Shown: one piece after another, positions 43,480-53,739 of the stretch | How the letters are laid out: each line of letters opens with the position of its first letter | Numbering within the stretch: the stretch's first letter is position 1 | Origin: Locusta migratoria | Taxonomy: Eukaryota > Arthropoda > Insecta > Orthoptera > Acrididae | Assembly (NCBI GenBank): GCA_026315105.1 | Contig: CM048746.1 | Location: forward strand, 146,736,730 to 146,800,729 | Direction: 5' to 3' | DNA length: 64,000 nucleotides | Program-made: the position numbers and the translations under genes | Notes under the pieces: generated by a model | What the model saw: the letters and a program-made list of their open reading frames with translations, nothing else | What the model was told of the DNA's origin: nothing | Databases searched by the model: none

Positions 43480-44285
43480 GTTCTGTGACATTCGGTTTTT
43501 GTGCTGCAATGTGCACAAAAATGAGATCAATCTTGTATTTGGATTTGTCCAGACTTGGTTTCTCTCAGTTTTTGAGGCACTGCCTTTTTGAATTTGTTTG
43601 CATTTTGATTTTTGCACCTTCATGTTGATGTACCATTTGTTGTGCCAATAAGTCCAGGAACTACTGCAATCTGGATATTTTTGCCCCCATCGCTTCTTTC
43701 TTGGAACAACAAAAATTAATTTACAATGGAGACATCCAGTATATGCCAAAAAATTCTATGCGAACATCTTTTGCTTTTCATAACAATTCATACAGAGATT
43801 TCAGCATGTCTGCTTTATCGACATACCCCACATGCATAGTACACCATTTCATGAGTATGGGACATGAGATTCCTATTACTGACCCATATTTTTGGTTTAG
43901 AGACACTGTTGTTATTCACTGTGGGTCATGAAAATAAGACAGAAATAAAATTCCCTTCTGTCCTTTCATATCAATGCAGACATGCCTTCTTCTGTGCATC
44001 TGTAGTCATATTGTCCATGCTGAAAGTGTTTTTCAGGCTTCAAAACTTTAGGCAATTCCATTTGACCTCATTTTACTGTCTCAAATACATACACATCATG
44101 ATAATGAAGATTTTTCATTAGGCAAACAGAAGTTAAAAATCTGTCAGAGTAAATCTTAAAGGGGCTTTTTTTTTTCACCAGTTTCTCAGTCAATTATTCC
44201 GCTACCCATTGACCCAAATGTTTTTGTGGACATTTACCAGTAGTCAATTCGATCATGTTGGTCCATTTCCACCAGTCGACAGTTA
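43480..44285 (-). pseudogene. piggyBac transposase relic (second family)
   Basis: Minus-strand pieces in order: IYSDRFLTSVCLMKNLHYHD and VYVFETVK (the core ...SDxFFTS..L...L......GT.), then HVCIDMKGQKGILFLS, SVIGISCPILMKWCTMHV, GYVDKADMLKSLYELL and FFGIYWMSPL. The GYVDKADML block is the family's ...MGGVDxxDQ... stretch. Differs from the piggyBac at 31.7 kb, so a separate, PGBD4-like lineage. Interrupted by several stops and shifts. At its 5' side the CR1 LINE abuts directly, so its N-terminal part is missing or displaced. Confidence 0.75.
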
Positions 44286-44615
44286 CTGGTACATCTACAT
44301 CTACATAGATACTCTGCAAATCACATTTAAGTGCCTGGCAGAGGGTTCATTAACCACTTTCATAACTTTTCTCTACCGTTCCATTCTCTAATAGCGCACG
44401 GGAAGAAAGAACACCTAAATCGTTCCGTTTTCGATCTGATTTCTCTTATTTTATCGGGATGGTCATGTCTCCCTACGTAGGTGGGTGCTAGCAAAATATT
44501 TTCACATTCAGAACTAAAAGTCGGTGATTGAAACTTCGCAAACAGATCACGCCGCAATGAATAACGTCTTTCTTTTAATGATTTCCACCCCAATTCGTGC
44601 AACATTTCCATGACG

Positions 44616-44635
44616 CCCCCCCCCCCCCCCCCCCC
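44616..44635. repeat. 20-base C homopolymer in the RT frame
   Basis: C20 on the plus strand. On the coding strand it gives six GGG codons plus GGC, between RY and VMEMLHELG. Confidence 0.95.
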
Positions 44636-45377
44636 GTAACGTGATAAAACAAAATGAGCTGCCCTTCTCTGAACCTTCTCAATATCTTCCGTCAGTCCCA
44701 CCTGGCGAGGGTCCCACAAGGGGCAACAGTACTCCAAGAGAGGACGCACAAGTGTGATGTAGGCAGTCTCTTTGGTGGAGCTGGTGCATCGTCTAAGCGT
44801 TCTGCCAATGAAACGTAATCTTTGGTTCACCTTCCCCACAATATTTTCTATGTGTTCTCTCCAGTCAAAGTTGTTCGTAATTGTAACTCCTAGGTATTTG
44901 GTAGAATTTACGACCTTAAGGTTTGACTGATTTATCGCGTAATTGAAGTTCAGCGGATTTCTTTTAGTGGTCATGTGTATTACTTCACACTTTTCTCTAT
45001 TTAGTGTCAATTGCCAATTTTCGCACCAAGTAGAAATTTTGTCTAAATCACTTTGCAGTTGCTTTTGATCCTCTGTTGACTTCACTAACTGATAAACGAC
45101 AGCATCATCCACGAACAGTCTAAGGGAGCTATTCAGATTATCTCCTAAATCGTTTATAAACACGAGGAAGAGTAGGGGACCTATAACGCTTCCCTGTGGA
45201 ACGCCAGATATCACTTCTGTTTTACTCGATGACTTACCGTCAATTACAACAAACTGTGTCCTTTCTGATAGGAAATCGTGAATCCAATCGCACAATTGGG
45301 GAGATATTCGAGCACGCAATTTCATTAGAAGCCGCTTATGGGGTACAGTATCAAAAGCCTTCCGGAAATCCAGAAAT

Positions 45378-45411
45378 ATGGCACTTAACACTTCATGGCA
45401 CTTAACACTTC
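45378..45411. repeat. 17-bp tandem duplication
   Basis: ATGGCACTTAACACTTC at 45378-45394 and again at 45395-45411, identical. Being 17 bp, it shifts the RT reading frame. Confidence 0.95.
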
Positions 45412-45618
45412 ATGTGAATAAAGGGCAAGCTGTGTTTCGCAAGAGCGATACTTTCTGAATCCGTGCTGACTATTGGTTAATAGGTCGTTCTCTTCGAGGT
45501 AGTACATAATATTCGAACAAAGTATATGTTCCAAAATCCTACTGCAAATCGACATCAATGAGATAGGCCTGTAATTTTGGGGATCACTCCTATTGCCTTT
45601 CTTGAATATTGGAATAAC

Positions 45619-46302
45619 TTAGGCAACTTTCCAGTCTTTGGGTACGGATCTTTCGCTGAGTGATCGGTTGTAAATTATAGCTAAGTACGGAGCTATTGCA
45701 TCAGCATACTCTGAGAGGAATCTAGTTGGTATACAATCTGGCCTGGAAGATTTATTTTTGTTTAGTGGCTTAAGTTGTTTTACTACTCCAGGAACATCTA
45801 CTTCTAAGTTTCGCATGCTGGCAGCTGTTCTTGGATTGAATACTGGAGTGTTCACTTCGTCTTCTTTGGTGAAAGAATTTCGGAAAGCTGTGTTTAGTAA
45901 TTCTGCCTTAGCAGTACTGTCGTTGGTAGTAGTATTACCATTGCTATCGCGTAGTGAAGGTATTGTTTGTGTTTTGCCGCTAGTGTACTTCACATATGAC
46001 CAAAATATCTTTGGATTTTCTGCAAGATTACAAGACAGGATTTCGTTGTGGAAACAACTATAAGATTCTCACATTGAAGTCCGCGCTAGGTTGCGAGTTT
46101 CAGTAAAAGATTGCCAGTCTTGCGGATTCTGTGTCTTTTTAAATTTTGCATACGTTTTTCTTTGTTTCTGCAACAGTGATCTGACCTGTTTTGTGTACCA
46201 CAGGGGGTCATCCCCCTCTTTTATTAATTTATTTGGTATAAATCTCTTGATTGCTACTGATATTATGTCTTTGAAAGTAAGCCACAACTGATCTACACTC
46301 AC
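45619..46302 (-). pseudogene. CR1-like ORF2, region between endonuclease and RT
   Basis: Two frames (46302-46069 and 45993-45619) give the linker typical of this LINE group: FIPNKLIKEGDDPLWYTKQV, RSLLQKQRKTYAKFKKTQ, then VFNPRTAASMRNLEVDVPGV and LKPLNKNKSSRPDCIPTRFL, leading to PYLAIIYNRSLSERSVP at the start of the RT. One shift separates the frames (about 46065-45995). No catalytic residues in this part. Confidence 0.75.
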
Positions 46303-46366
46303 ATTTTTAGTTTTGAAGGACTGGAGACTATCACTAAGGAAAGCGTGAAGCGAATTTTTATCTGCT

Positions 46367-46370
46367 TTAT

Positions 46371-46419
<49 letters not shown>

Positions 46420-47130
46420 TATTTTTGGTGCATTTGGGAATTTCGATATTCAGTCTCGCTACTACAACTCGATGTTCGCTAATCCCTGTATCTGTTTTGA
46501 TGCTCTTTACTATCTCAGGATTATTTGTTGCTAGGAGATCAAGAGTATTTTCGCAACCACGTACTATTCTAGTGGGTTCATGAACTAACTGTTCAAAGTA
46601 GTTTTCAGAAAAAGCATTCAGAACTAGTTCGGACGATGTTTTATATTTGCCCCCGGTTTTGAATACGTAATTATGCCAACATATCAAGGGTAAATTAAAG
46701 TCGCCACCGATTATAACAGTATGCTTCGGATACCTATTTGAAATATGATTTAAGCTTTCTTTGAACATTTCTGCAACCGCATCGTCTGAGTCAGGGGGCC
46801 GATAAAAAGATCCAATTATTAATTTATTTCGGTGGTCAGGTATAACCTCTACCCAGACCAATTCACAGGAAGTATCTGCCTCAATTTCACTGCAGGATAA
46901 ACCGTTTGTAACAGCAATAAACACGCCACCCCCTGTTTTATTTATTCTATCCTTCCTGAAGACCATTTGGCCCTTTGAAAAAATTTTGGCCGAATTTATC
47001 TCAGGCGTCAGCCAGCTTTCAGAACCTATAACGATTTGTGCCTCAGTACTTTCTATCAGCGCTTGGAGCTCTGGAATTTTCCCAACACAGCTACGACAAT
47101 TTACAACTGTTACACCAATGGTTTTTAGGT
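46367..47130 (-). pseudogene. CR1-like endonuclease domain
   Basis: Open from about 47130: VNCRSCVGKIPELQALIEST (N-core), QIVIGSESWLTPEI (catalytic Glu of the family ETWL), then FRKDRINKTGGGVFIAVTNG, VWVEVIP, IIGSFYRPPDSDD and HTVIIGGDFNLPLICW, which holds the catalytic Asp-Asn pair (GDFN). TDTGISEHRVVVARLNIE corresponds to the SDH motif, here SEH, so the catalytic Asp is Glu. The frame then runs into the TA microsatellite. APE-type endonucleases nick the target for LINE integration. A start codon is not obvious. Confidence 0.82.
46378..46415. repeat. (TA)n microsatellite
   Basis: About 19 TA units preceded by a GT run, at the C-terminal edge of the endonuclease frame. Confidence 0.95.
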
Positions 47131-47199
47131 CTGCTTACTTCCCGTGTCTGACCTGCCCCCTTTGAGACTGAAACCCATTCTTTGTATTCCCGAGGCCAT

Positions 47200-48203
47200 C
47201 TAACCTAAAAAACCACCCAGTCCACACCACACAGCCCCCACTAGCCGTGTAGCCGCTTCCTGAGTATAGTGGACTCCTGACCTATTTAGCGGAACCCGAA
47301 AACCCACCACCCTTTGGCGCAAGTCGAGGAATCTGCAGCCGACATGGTCGCAGAACCGTCTGAGCCTCTGATTCAGACCCTCCACTCGGCTCTGAACCAA
47401 AGGTCCGCAGTCAGTCCTGTCGACAATGCTGCAGATGGTGAGCTCTGCTTTCATCTTGCAAGCAAGACTGACAGTCTTAACCACTTCTGATAGCCGCTCA
47501 AAACCAGAGAGGATCTCTTCTGATCCAAAGCGACACACATCATTGGTCCTGACATGAGCCACCACCTGCAGCTGGCTGCACCCTGTGCTCTTCATGGCAT
47601 CCGGAAGGAGCCGTTCCACATCCGGAATGACTCCCCCGGTATGCACACGGAGTGCACATTGGAATTCTTCCCCTCCCTAGTAGCCATTTTCCTAAGGGGC
47701 TCCATTACCCGCCTAACATTGGAGCTCCCAACTACCAACAAACCCACACTCTGTGAGTGCCCGTGTCTTGAAGGCAGAGGGGCGAGTACAGGACAAGCGA
47801 CACCATCCGCATCAGGAACATCCCCTGCCACAGACAGCGCCTCGAATCTGTTGGCAAGACTAACCAGGGAGGCCTCCACTTCGGTCCCCCAGGAAGTCTT
47901 ACGCCGCCTGACACGCGCTGAGGGGACCTCCCAATCCACCACGGATTGGGGGGCTACCTCCTCGCGGGTAGTGAGCGGACTGGCCACAGCCGCAGGCCGA
48001 TCGGAGGGCACAACAGATGCACAGGGCATCTGCTGCACCCCCGCGGGCGGCCCACAACAGCGGCGCCCACCCACCACAGTCTCAAGCGTTGCCAGCGAAG
48101 CCAACGCCGCCTGAAGCTGCGAGCGAAGAGTCACCAACTCTGCCTCCATCCGTTCACAGCAGTCACAGTTCCTAGCCATTCTAAAAACCTTTGTTTCTTC
48201 CAA
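47200..48203 (-). pseudogene. CR1-like ORF1 with SGNH-esterase-like domain
   Basis: Two overlapping frames (48203-47592 and 47646-47200) form one protein with a single frameshift near 47600. It begins MARNCDCCERMEAELVTL (48176), a CxCC plus coiled coil, then a linker. The esterase-like domain has LLVVGSSNVRRVMEPL (block I, normally GDSxxR), VVAHVRTNDVCRFG (block III, normally GxND) and NRSGVHYTQEAATRL (block V, normally DGxH). The His of GVHY is kept, while the Ser region reads GSSN. Esterase domains of CR1 ORF1 proteins are known and thought to aid membrane or RNP interactions. Choose the ATG at 48176 as start because the CDCCERM motif follows it directly. Confidence 0.8.
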
Positions 48204-48226
48204 GTAAGTAGGTCAGAGGACACAGT

Positions 48227-48931
48227 AGTTTGATAAACAGTGAGCTTTGCAAAGTATAAACCTAACGCTGAACTGTTTATTAACGGCGAATCTGAAAAAT
48301 ATACACACGAGCTAATAAATCAAAAATTCAGTAACTGAACTGACAAATAAACGCGATTCTTAATAAACAAACACGTGAGCACACTGAAGTATAAAGAGCT
48401 GCAAGAGAAAGCACACACGAAATGTAAATAAGTCACTTCTATTAAGAAGCTGGTTACCGTACAATGTAGAGCTGCTGCTGGTCACGTGTGCACTGGCCGC
48501 CGGTCACTGAGTAACTGAAGTGTAGGACTACCAACCGCGAGTACGATCAAAACAAAACAGAAGCAGTGAGTGGCGGATTTACACTGCGGATGAATACACT
48601 GAACTGACTAGTTGAACGCGAATCTAAGTAAGTATACACAGCAGCAAGAGAAGTTTGATAAACAGTGAGCTTTGCAAAGTATAAACCTAACACTGAACTG
48701 TTTATTAACGGCGAATCTGAAAAATATATACGCGAGCTAATAAATAAAAAATTCAGTAACTGAACTGACAAATAAATGCGATTCTTAATAAACAAACACA
48801 CGAGCACACTGAAGTATAAAGAGCCGCAAGAGAAAGCACACACAAAATGTAAATAAGTCACTTCTATTAAGAAGCTGGTTACCGTACAATGTAGAGCTGC
48901 TGCTGGTCACGTGTGCACTGGCCGCCGGTCA
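48227..48931 (-). repeat. Duplicated 5' UTR units of the CR1-like LINE (425-bp period)
   Basis: Unit 48652-48931 repeats unit 48227-48506 with only a few differences (for example acgctg/acactg and atacacac/atatacgc), including AAACCTAACRCTGAACTG, TAAATCAAAAATTCAGTAAC-type text and CACGTGTGCACTGGCCGCCG at one end. The spacer 48507-48651 keeps a partial relation (AAGTAAGTA before each unit). Tandem 5' monomers carry promoter activity in some LINEs; here that is only an inference. Confidence 0.85.
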
Positions 48932-48960
48932 TTTCGATAACTGACCGCTCCACAAGGTGG

Positions 48961-49445
48961 ATGGAGGCCGCACCTGTGGTCAACATCATTGCTGAGTCCG
49001 TCATTCATGCTTTTATATCAACCTTTTAACCCTCCTATCCTGGTTTAGGAGAGTTAAATTCTAGTTTGTTTCATAGAATTAAAAGTGCAAATTTTTGCAA
49101 AAACACTTTTCCTTCATGATTTTTCATTTGCAGTAGGGTGTGTAACCATAGAGTATAAATGAATTAATTTTTATATATCCTTCACTTTTATTGACTTAAA
49201 CAAAACACAGACTGCAACTTCAACACTCAAACAGTAACAGCAACACAACTACTCTGATAGGTACTCCACAGCCTGTATTTATATATTTGTTACAATTAGC
49301 GCCAATTAGTTTCATTATTATTATTTACACAAACAATTAGCATTTGATAGATAAATAGTTTTTAGTAGTGCCAATGTATATACAATTCTACGTTAAAATT
49401 AGTTCATATTACATAATGAATTCCATCAGAATTAATTTATAAATA
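48961..49445 (-). other. Unassigned, with a possible LTR-type promoter
   Basis: On the minus strand it has TATATAAATACAGGCTGTG (near 49270) and an AATAAAAGTG about 80 bp further (near 49190), a TATA/poly(A) spacing like that of an LTR. No partner LTR, primer site or TG..CA ends were established. The left target-duplication copy AATA of the provirus is at 49442-49445. Confidence 0.35.
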
Positions 49446-50655
49446 TGTAACGTGTCTGGGCACCAAATGACGTATGTTCTACACACAGACTTTGTCTATG
49501 TCAGGATAGCTACACTAGTTCGTTCCATGTGGGCTGTGAGCTAGTACTAACTCAGGAGATGGGGTTGCAATGAGACAGTGGTCCAGTATAACAAAACATT
49601 TTATTGACATTCAAGCTTACAAAACGGCCGGAGGCAAGTGGAGTGTGCGTGTGTGCTGTATCACGCTGAGGTGGTGTCCAGCTGACGCCACAAGCCTCGT
49701 AGTAGCTGATGCTGCTGGTGCGGCTGCCCACCGGCTGCTATGCCTCTGTGTTGTGAAAGGCAAGGTATCATCCTCGCACTGTCCCGCGCTGGGTCCACGA
49801 TGGCCATACTGCGCTGGGCACTGCCCAGGAGTTGAACCCAGGTCCTCCTTTGCCCGCTCGTGCCGCTTCACCATCAAGACAGTCACAGGAGAGCTTCAGG
49901 TGTGGCCACGTCCTTTCGGCCACACTACACCCCTTTTGGCCACACCACGCCCCTGGGTGAGTAACTGGCTGCAGTCTTACTTCGCCATGCGTTGGTTTGA
50001 CAACCGGTTGCGCTGCTGTCGAGGTCGGGACCCAGCTGCCTGTTGTGTTAGGCTGTGCCACTGCTATTCCACTGGCGGCATCTGCCATTGAGGATGCTGC
50101 GATGTTCAGCTGCTGGCCGTGCTGCGTCGAAGTGCTTCCATCCTGCGACAGACTCATTTTTGCGATAACAGTAATAACAATTGTTGTCAATGAGTAGCAC
50201 AGTCTGGGCAGCAGGTGACTGCCCAGCCGTGGCTGCCTCTCTCTCTCTCTCTCTGCTGTGGCTGACTGACTGACGAACCTGCCTTTTTGCCTGTATTTAG
50301 ATGACGAGGTTGACCCCATTGACCTTGTTTCACAAATGTGGCATAGCTGATCTTTGCTACATGAGACCGGTCTCCTAATTCTGATTATGTATGTCACAGG
50401 CACATTTAAGCAATACAGCTGTCAGGCTGTTACGCAGTATGGCACTCTTGTTGATCCACTTGCATCACCAGAAGCTTCGCCGAGCTGCTCCGCTTTATTT
50501 GCTGAAATCATAAATGTGCTCATCCTGCTCTACTGTAAGTCACACACCTGATTTCAACACAGCACCTCTTCCATGATCAACTTCTGCATTAAAGTTCACT
50601 TACCACTTGTTTCCTTTGTTCATAAATTTCGTATATATTTTCCCTATCTCCTACA
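49446..50655 (-). repeat. 3' LTR of provirus B
   Basis: 1210 bp. On the plus strand it begins TGTAACGTGTCTGGGCACC and ends CTACA, giving TG...CA ends on the minus strand too. The minus strand holds an AATAAA (complement of ttttatt near 49604). Corresponds along its length to 58070-59238. Contains a CT microsatellite (50232-50251). Confidence 0.85.
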
Positions 50656-50670
50656 TTTCCCCACCCTCGG
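50656..50670 (-). promoter_or_regulatory. Polypurine tract of provirus B
   Basis: CCGAGGGTGGGGAAA on the minus strand, directly before the LTR start TGTAGGAGATAG. This is where plus-strand DNA synthesis is primed in LTR retroelements. Its position confirms the orientation and the LTR boundary. Confidence 0.8.
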
Positions 50671-50829
50671 GGAAAATTTGCTCTGAATTTTAAACAGACA
50701 CCATTCGCCTTGCAAGCACTTCACAGATATTATTACAGTCAAAAGTATCTAAGAGAAAAAAAAATCATTAAATACATTTTTGTGACAATAACTAATTTAT
50801 TTCATATACCTATGTATTATGTCGACATT

Positions 50830-51310
50830 CATAACCAGTCTACCGGGATCTTATGGACAGGGCCATTGTTACTCTCAGTCTTCTTACGCTTACAGAAATG
50901 AAAACCTACACAAAGGAGTATCAACAGAAAAAAGCAACCAGAAGCGCTCAGCATTATTATTTTCATCTTTATTTCTTATTTAAGCTGCAATACATGTTGG
51001 ATAATAGCATTGGCATTAGTTCTGCTCTGCTGGGTGCTGATGTAGTGATCTAAAGATTTAAGGATTTCTGGATTGAATGGATCATTAAGGAAGGTTAGGT
51101 TTTGTAGTGGTAATATCTTTAGGGTCATATCAGGCCAGTAAACAAGAGGGTATGATATGTTCATTATAATATAGCCATCATGGATGCAGGTAAATAAAAA
51201 TTATTTCCCGTGATTGCACAGGAAGTTTGTGGCGATGTTGAGATCGACTCTACCTGGAATGGAATATCTTTGAGCTGAGGTTTTGATAGCCCACGTGGGC
51301 CTTTGAGTAT
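50830..51310 (-). pseudogene. Envelope (env) C-terminal remnant of provirus B
   Basis: Located between pol-derived sequence and the polypurine tract, where insect errantiviruses carry env. Three frame-shifted pieces are seen: an ectodomain-like part (51310-51170), a second part in another frame (51164-50976), and then a hydrophobic segment followed by a basic KRKK tail (about 50970-50840), the usual membrane anchor and short cytoplasmic tail. The N-terminal half (signal peptide, cleavage site, fusion region) is missing, replaced by element A. At least two frameshifts, so no functional entry protein. Confidence 0.6.
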
Positions 51311-51432
51311 TGTTTGGACTCAACTATTGTGTGTACTGAATGTATCAAGTGATCTGTAATAAGCGTTTATTTTTCAGTTAATGAGGCAAGTACCGGGTAT
51401 TCATTTATCGTAGCGTATCCAGTATACCACAG

Positions 51433-51443
51433 TGGTGACCCCG
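51433..51443 (+). promoter_or_regulatory. Primer-binding site of element A (tRNA-Trp type)
   Basis: TGGTGACCCCG, complementary to the 3' end of tRNA-Trp (CGGGGTCACCA), one base after the LTR end ACCACA. CsRn1-type Gypsy elements use this primer. Confidence 0.75.
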
Positions 51444-51579
51444 CATTTCAATTCACGCACAAATACGCTTTCGTGCCTTTTTTCCGAATTTGTTATTACT
51501 GAGTGCAGTGAACAATCACGCCATGTGAAATCAATCTCCATGTTCTTCAGTGCTACGATCGCAAGGACAAGGATTATCT

Positions 51580-52970
51580 GCTTCTCCATTTTCAACTGCT
51601 GAGAAAGGACAGTGCATCAATTCACAGGTGGGACTAGACATTATACAGCCTAACAAATTGAGCCCTGTTGTACATGTCAACAATCCATGCGGCCACACCG
51701 CCAAGTTGGCTCCCAAACTTTCTATGGTTCAAACCGCCAACTTATTTAAAGTAGAACCAACTTTCTCGTCACCAGGGCCTCACGAACAGTGCTGTGTTAC
51801 AACTGAACATTCGAATTTTAACACTTCGTGCACTCAACAGCGAGTTTCGGTACCCGCCTTGGATCTCAAACTTTTCGCGCGATTTTCCACAAGGGAAGTG
51901 TGCTATACCTTCAGTTACTATGCCTTCTGACCATCTACCATGTGTTACAAATGTGTTGAATAGTACCCCCGGACTGCCGGTTAGTTTTGGACGAAATGCT
52001 TCACAGAACTGTGCCCTCATGAACGTACCAGTTTCCTGGCCAACATTCGCGACAGGCAATGCACCTCCTCCGCTTGTTCATCCACTTAATTTTGAACAAC
52101 AGCCCACTAAATGGCCAAAGCTGCCGCCTTTTGCAAGGCAACATCCGAACACTTGGTTCGCATTAATTGAATCTATTTTCAGGGTTTCGGGCATTTTTTC
52201 AGAAGAATCTAAGTTTGTGTGCCTTGTCGGTCATCTACACGACCACCTTGACTTGATTAGCGATTTGGTGCTTAACCCACCTCTGCCAACTACGTACACT
52301 AATGCAAAATGTATCATCTGTGAGAGACTTTCCTCCTCACCTGATGAAGTGTTGCATCACATAATTCACGAAGTGCACTTAGGAGAATTTACACCATCTG
52401 AACTGTGGCGTAGGCTGCGCGCCCTTGTTTCAACTGATTTTCTCCTGGACATTACTTTGTGGCCAAACTGGCTAGTGAAATTGCCTGAACCCTTGCAGCT
52501 GCAGTTGCTGCCACTTACGTCCTGTTCTCTTGATGAAAAACTATCAATAGCAGATCGTGCATTTAAGATCATTAACCGTCATGCTCCCAGTGTTAACAGT
52601 GGCGCGAGTGTTGTTCCAAATATTTCCCCCCCTACCACGCACGTAGGTGACAATCGCACCCGTATGTTTTTGTCGCGCAACCACACGGTTTTGGCATCTG
52701 GTAGCCATCCCGCTCAACGCTCTCCGGACTCACCAGTTGCCATGATGGAAACGCCAGCCCAGCAGCGCGCTCTCTCGGACGCTGATGGAACTACCTGCAG
52801 CACGCTGACCACGCCCAACAACAGCCGGCCGCTCTGGTGGTATCATAGCAACTTCGGAGACGACGCTAAACATTGTCGTGCGCAGCAGGAAATGCAGGCG
52901 GCGGGGCGCAGTAGCAGGCGCGGCGCCCCGCTCGAGATGAAGACATCTCCACTCCATAATTCGTACCTCT
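51580..52970 (+). pseudogene. Gag of element A
   Basis: The long frame 51794-53005 (403 codons) holds the capsid-type domain: PKLPPFARQHPNTWFALIES, IFRVSGIFSEESKFVCLVGH, ISDLVLNPPLPTTYTN, ERLSSSPDEVLHHI and ELWRRLRAL, a pattern known in gag of the CsRn1 lineage (the LPPF...W...E..F...G......K and L.PP......K.....L..RLS.S blocks). The C-terminus has WWYHSNFGDDAKHCRAQQE, the family's (C/W)(F/W)YH..FG..A..C motif. The true start may lie before 51794 in another frame. It forms the particle shell. Confidence 0.75.
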
Positions 52971-52973
52971 GGT

Positions 52974-53546
52974 ATGGTAAGCAACGGCTGTTTGTTTGTG
53001 ACTGACTGTGTTTCGAACATTGACTTTCTGATTGACAGTGGGGCAGATACGAGTGTTTTATCCCTGTCTCTTGCACCGGACTCTCTCGTACCTTCTCCCA
53101 CACTGCTTCTCACCGCAAACGACTCCACTATCAAAGTGCTTGGAACGGTTCACATGCTGGTTCATTTATCTAAAGACTTGACTATTAAATGGGACTTTCT
53201 GGTTGCGCAAGTGTCCTGTCCAGTGCTTGGCATAGACTTTTTAAGGAACAATAAATTTTCCGTGGACATTCCAGCAGGAATCTTGTTACATCAAACCACT
53301 AACACGCGCATCCGTCTGTCTGCCTCCTCCAGTGCATGGCCGTTGCCGCGTATTAATGTTCACATTTCTCCTTTGGAAACAGAGTGCACGTTGTTAGCTG
53401 CAAAACTTACTAGTGTAACGTATGACGTAACTGTACAGAGACTTGAAATTCTTGAACTTAAAGAAACTCAGAGTAGGCTTAAAGAACAGATTGACATTAA
53501 GTCACACGAGCTGGCTCGTGCGAGAGAAGTAATCGCTTTCTTATGA
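52974..53546 (+). pseudogene. Protease of element A
   Basis: Open frame following gag. NIDFLIDSGADTSVLSLSL contains the catalytic D-S-G-A loop of retroviral-type aspartic proteases, then STIKVLGTVHMLVHLSKDL and VSCPVLGIDFLRNNKFSVD, the conserved (V/I)LG(I/M)DFL flap-side block. The final part (53400-53546) is a coiled-coil-like stretch (LEILELKETQSRLKEQIDIK). The domain itself looks intact; the following frame is shifted. Confidence 0.8.
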
Positions 53547-53739
53547 AGTTTACGATCCGCGCAACAAGTCTCGCGCGCTCCCTCCCAGTCGCGCGGCCCG
53601 AACTCTGACGCGCATAACAATAACACGACAGTTTCACGTAGTTCTGTGCACACACGTGGCGTTCTTGTTGTCAGTAGTGATGCTTGCCATAGACTCAACA
53701 CAAGAGAGGGACCTCCAGTGCGTTTCAGACCACGCCACC

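Larger units (their letters stand above)
44360..45600 (-). pseudogene. CR1-like reverse transcriptase
   Basis: The 343-codon frame 45391-44360 covers most of the RT. AIFLDFRKAFDTVPHKRLL carries the first catalytic Asp, VISGVPQGSVIGPLLFLVF follows, then LRLFVDDAVVY with the catalytic pair (FVDD), KYLGVTI, and the C-terminal thumb VRPLLEYCCPLWDPRQ. The first RT motifs (IPIFKKGNRSDPQNYRPISL, LTNSQHGFRKYRSCETQLAL) lie upstream (45600-45400). They are put out of frame by a 17-bp tandem duplication (45378-45411). A 20-base C run (44616-44635) encodes seven glycines without shifting the frame. Ends at a stop followed by the 3' UTR. Confidence 0.88.
44286..48960 (-). mobile_element. CR1-like non-LTR retrotransposon (minus strand)
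   Basis: In minus-strand order: a 5' UTR with duplicated units (48931-48227), ORF1 with an SGNH-esterase-like domain (48203-47200), ORF2 with endonuclease (47130-46367) and RT (45600-44360), then a 3' end GCCAGGCACTTAAATGTG...TGTAGATGTAGATG (44310-44291). The esterase ORF1 and the microsatellite-like tail with no poly(A) are hallmarks of the CR1/L2 group. Near full length. Breaks: a frameshift in ORF1, several in ORF2 and a 17-bp duplication in the RT. Confidence 0.85.

Noticed and set aside
44360..45391. 343-codon minus-strand frame as a host reverse transcriptase gene
   Set aside because: It is part of a CR1-like LINE with ORF1, endonuclease and a typical 3' tail, and its first motifs are shifted out of frame.
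47554..48114. 186-codon plus-strand open frame
   Set aside because: Shadow of the LINE ORF1 on the opposite strand.
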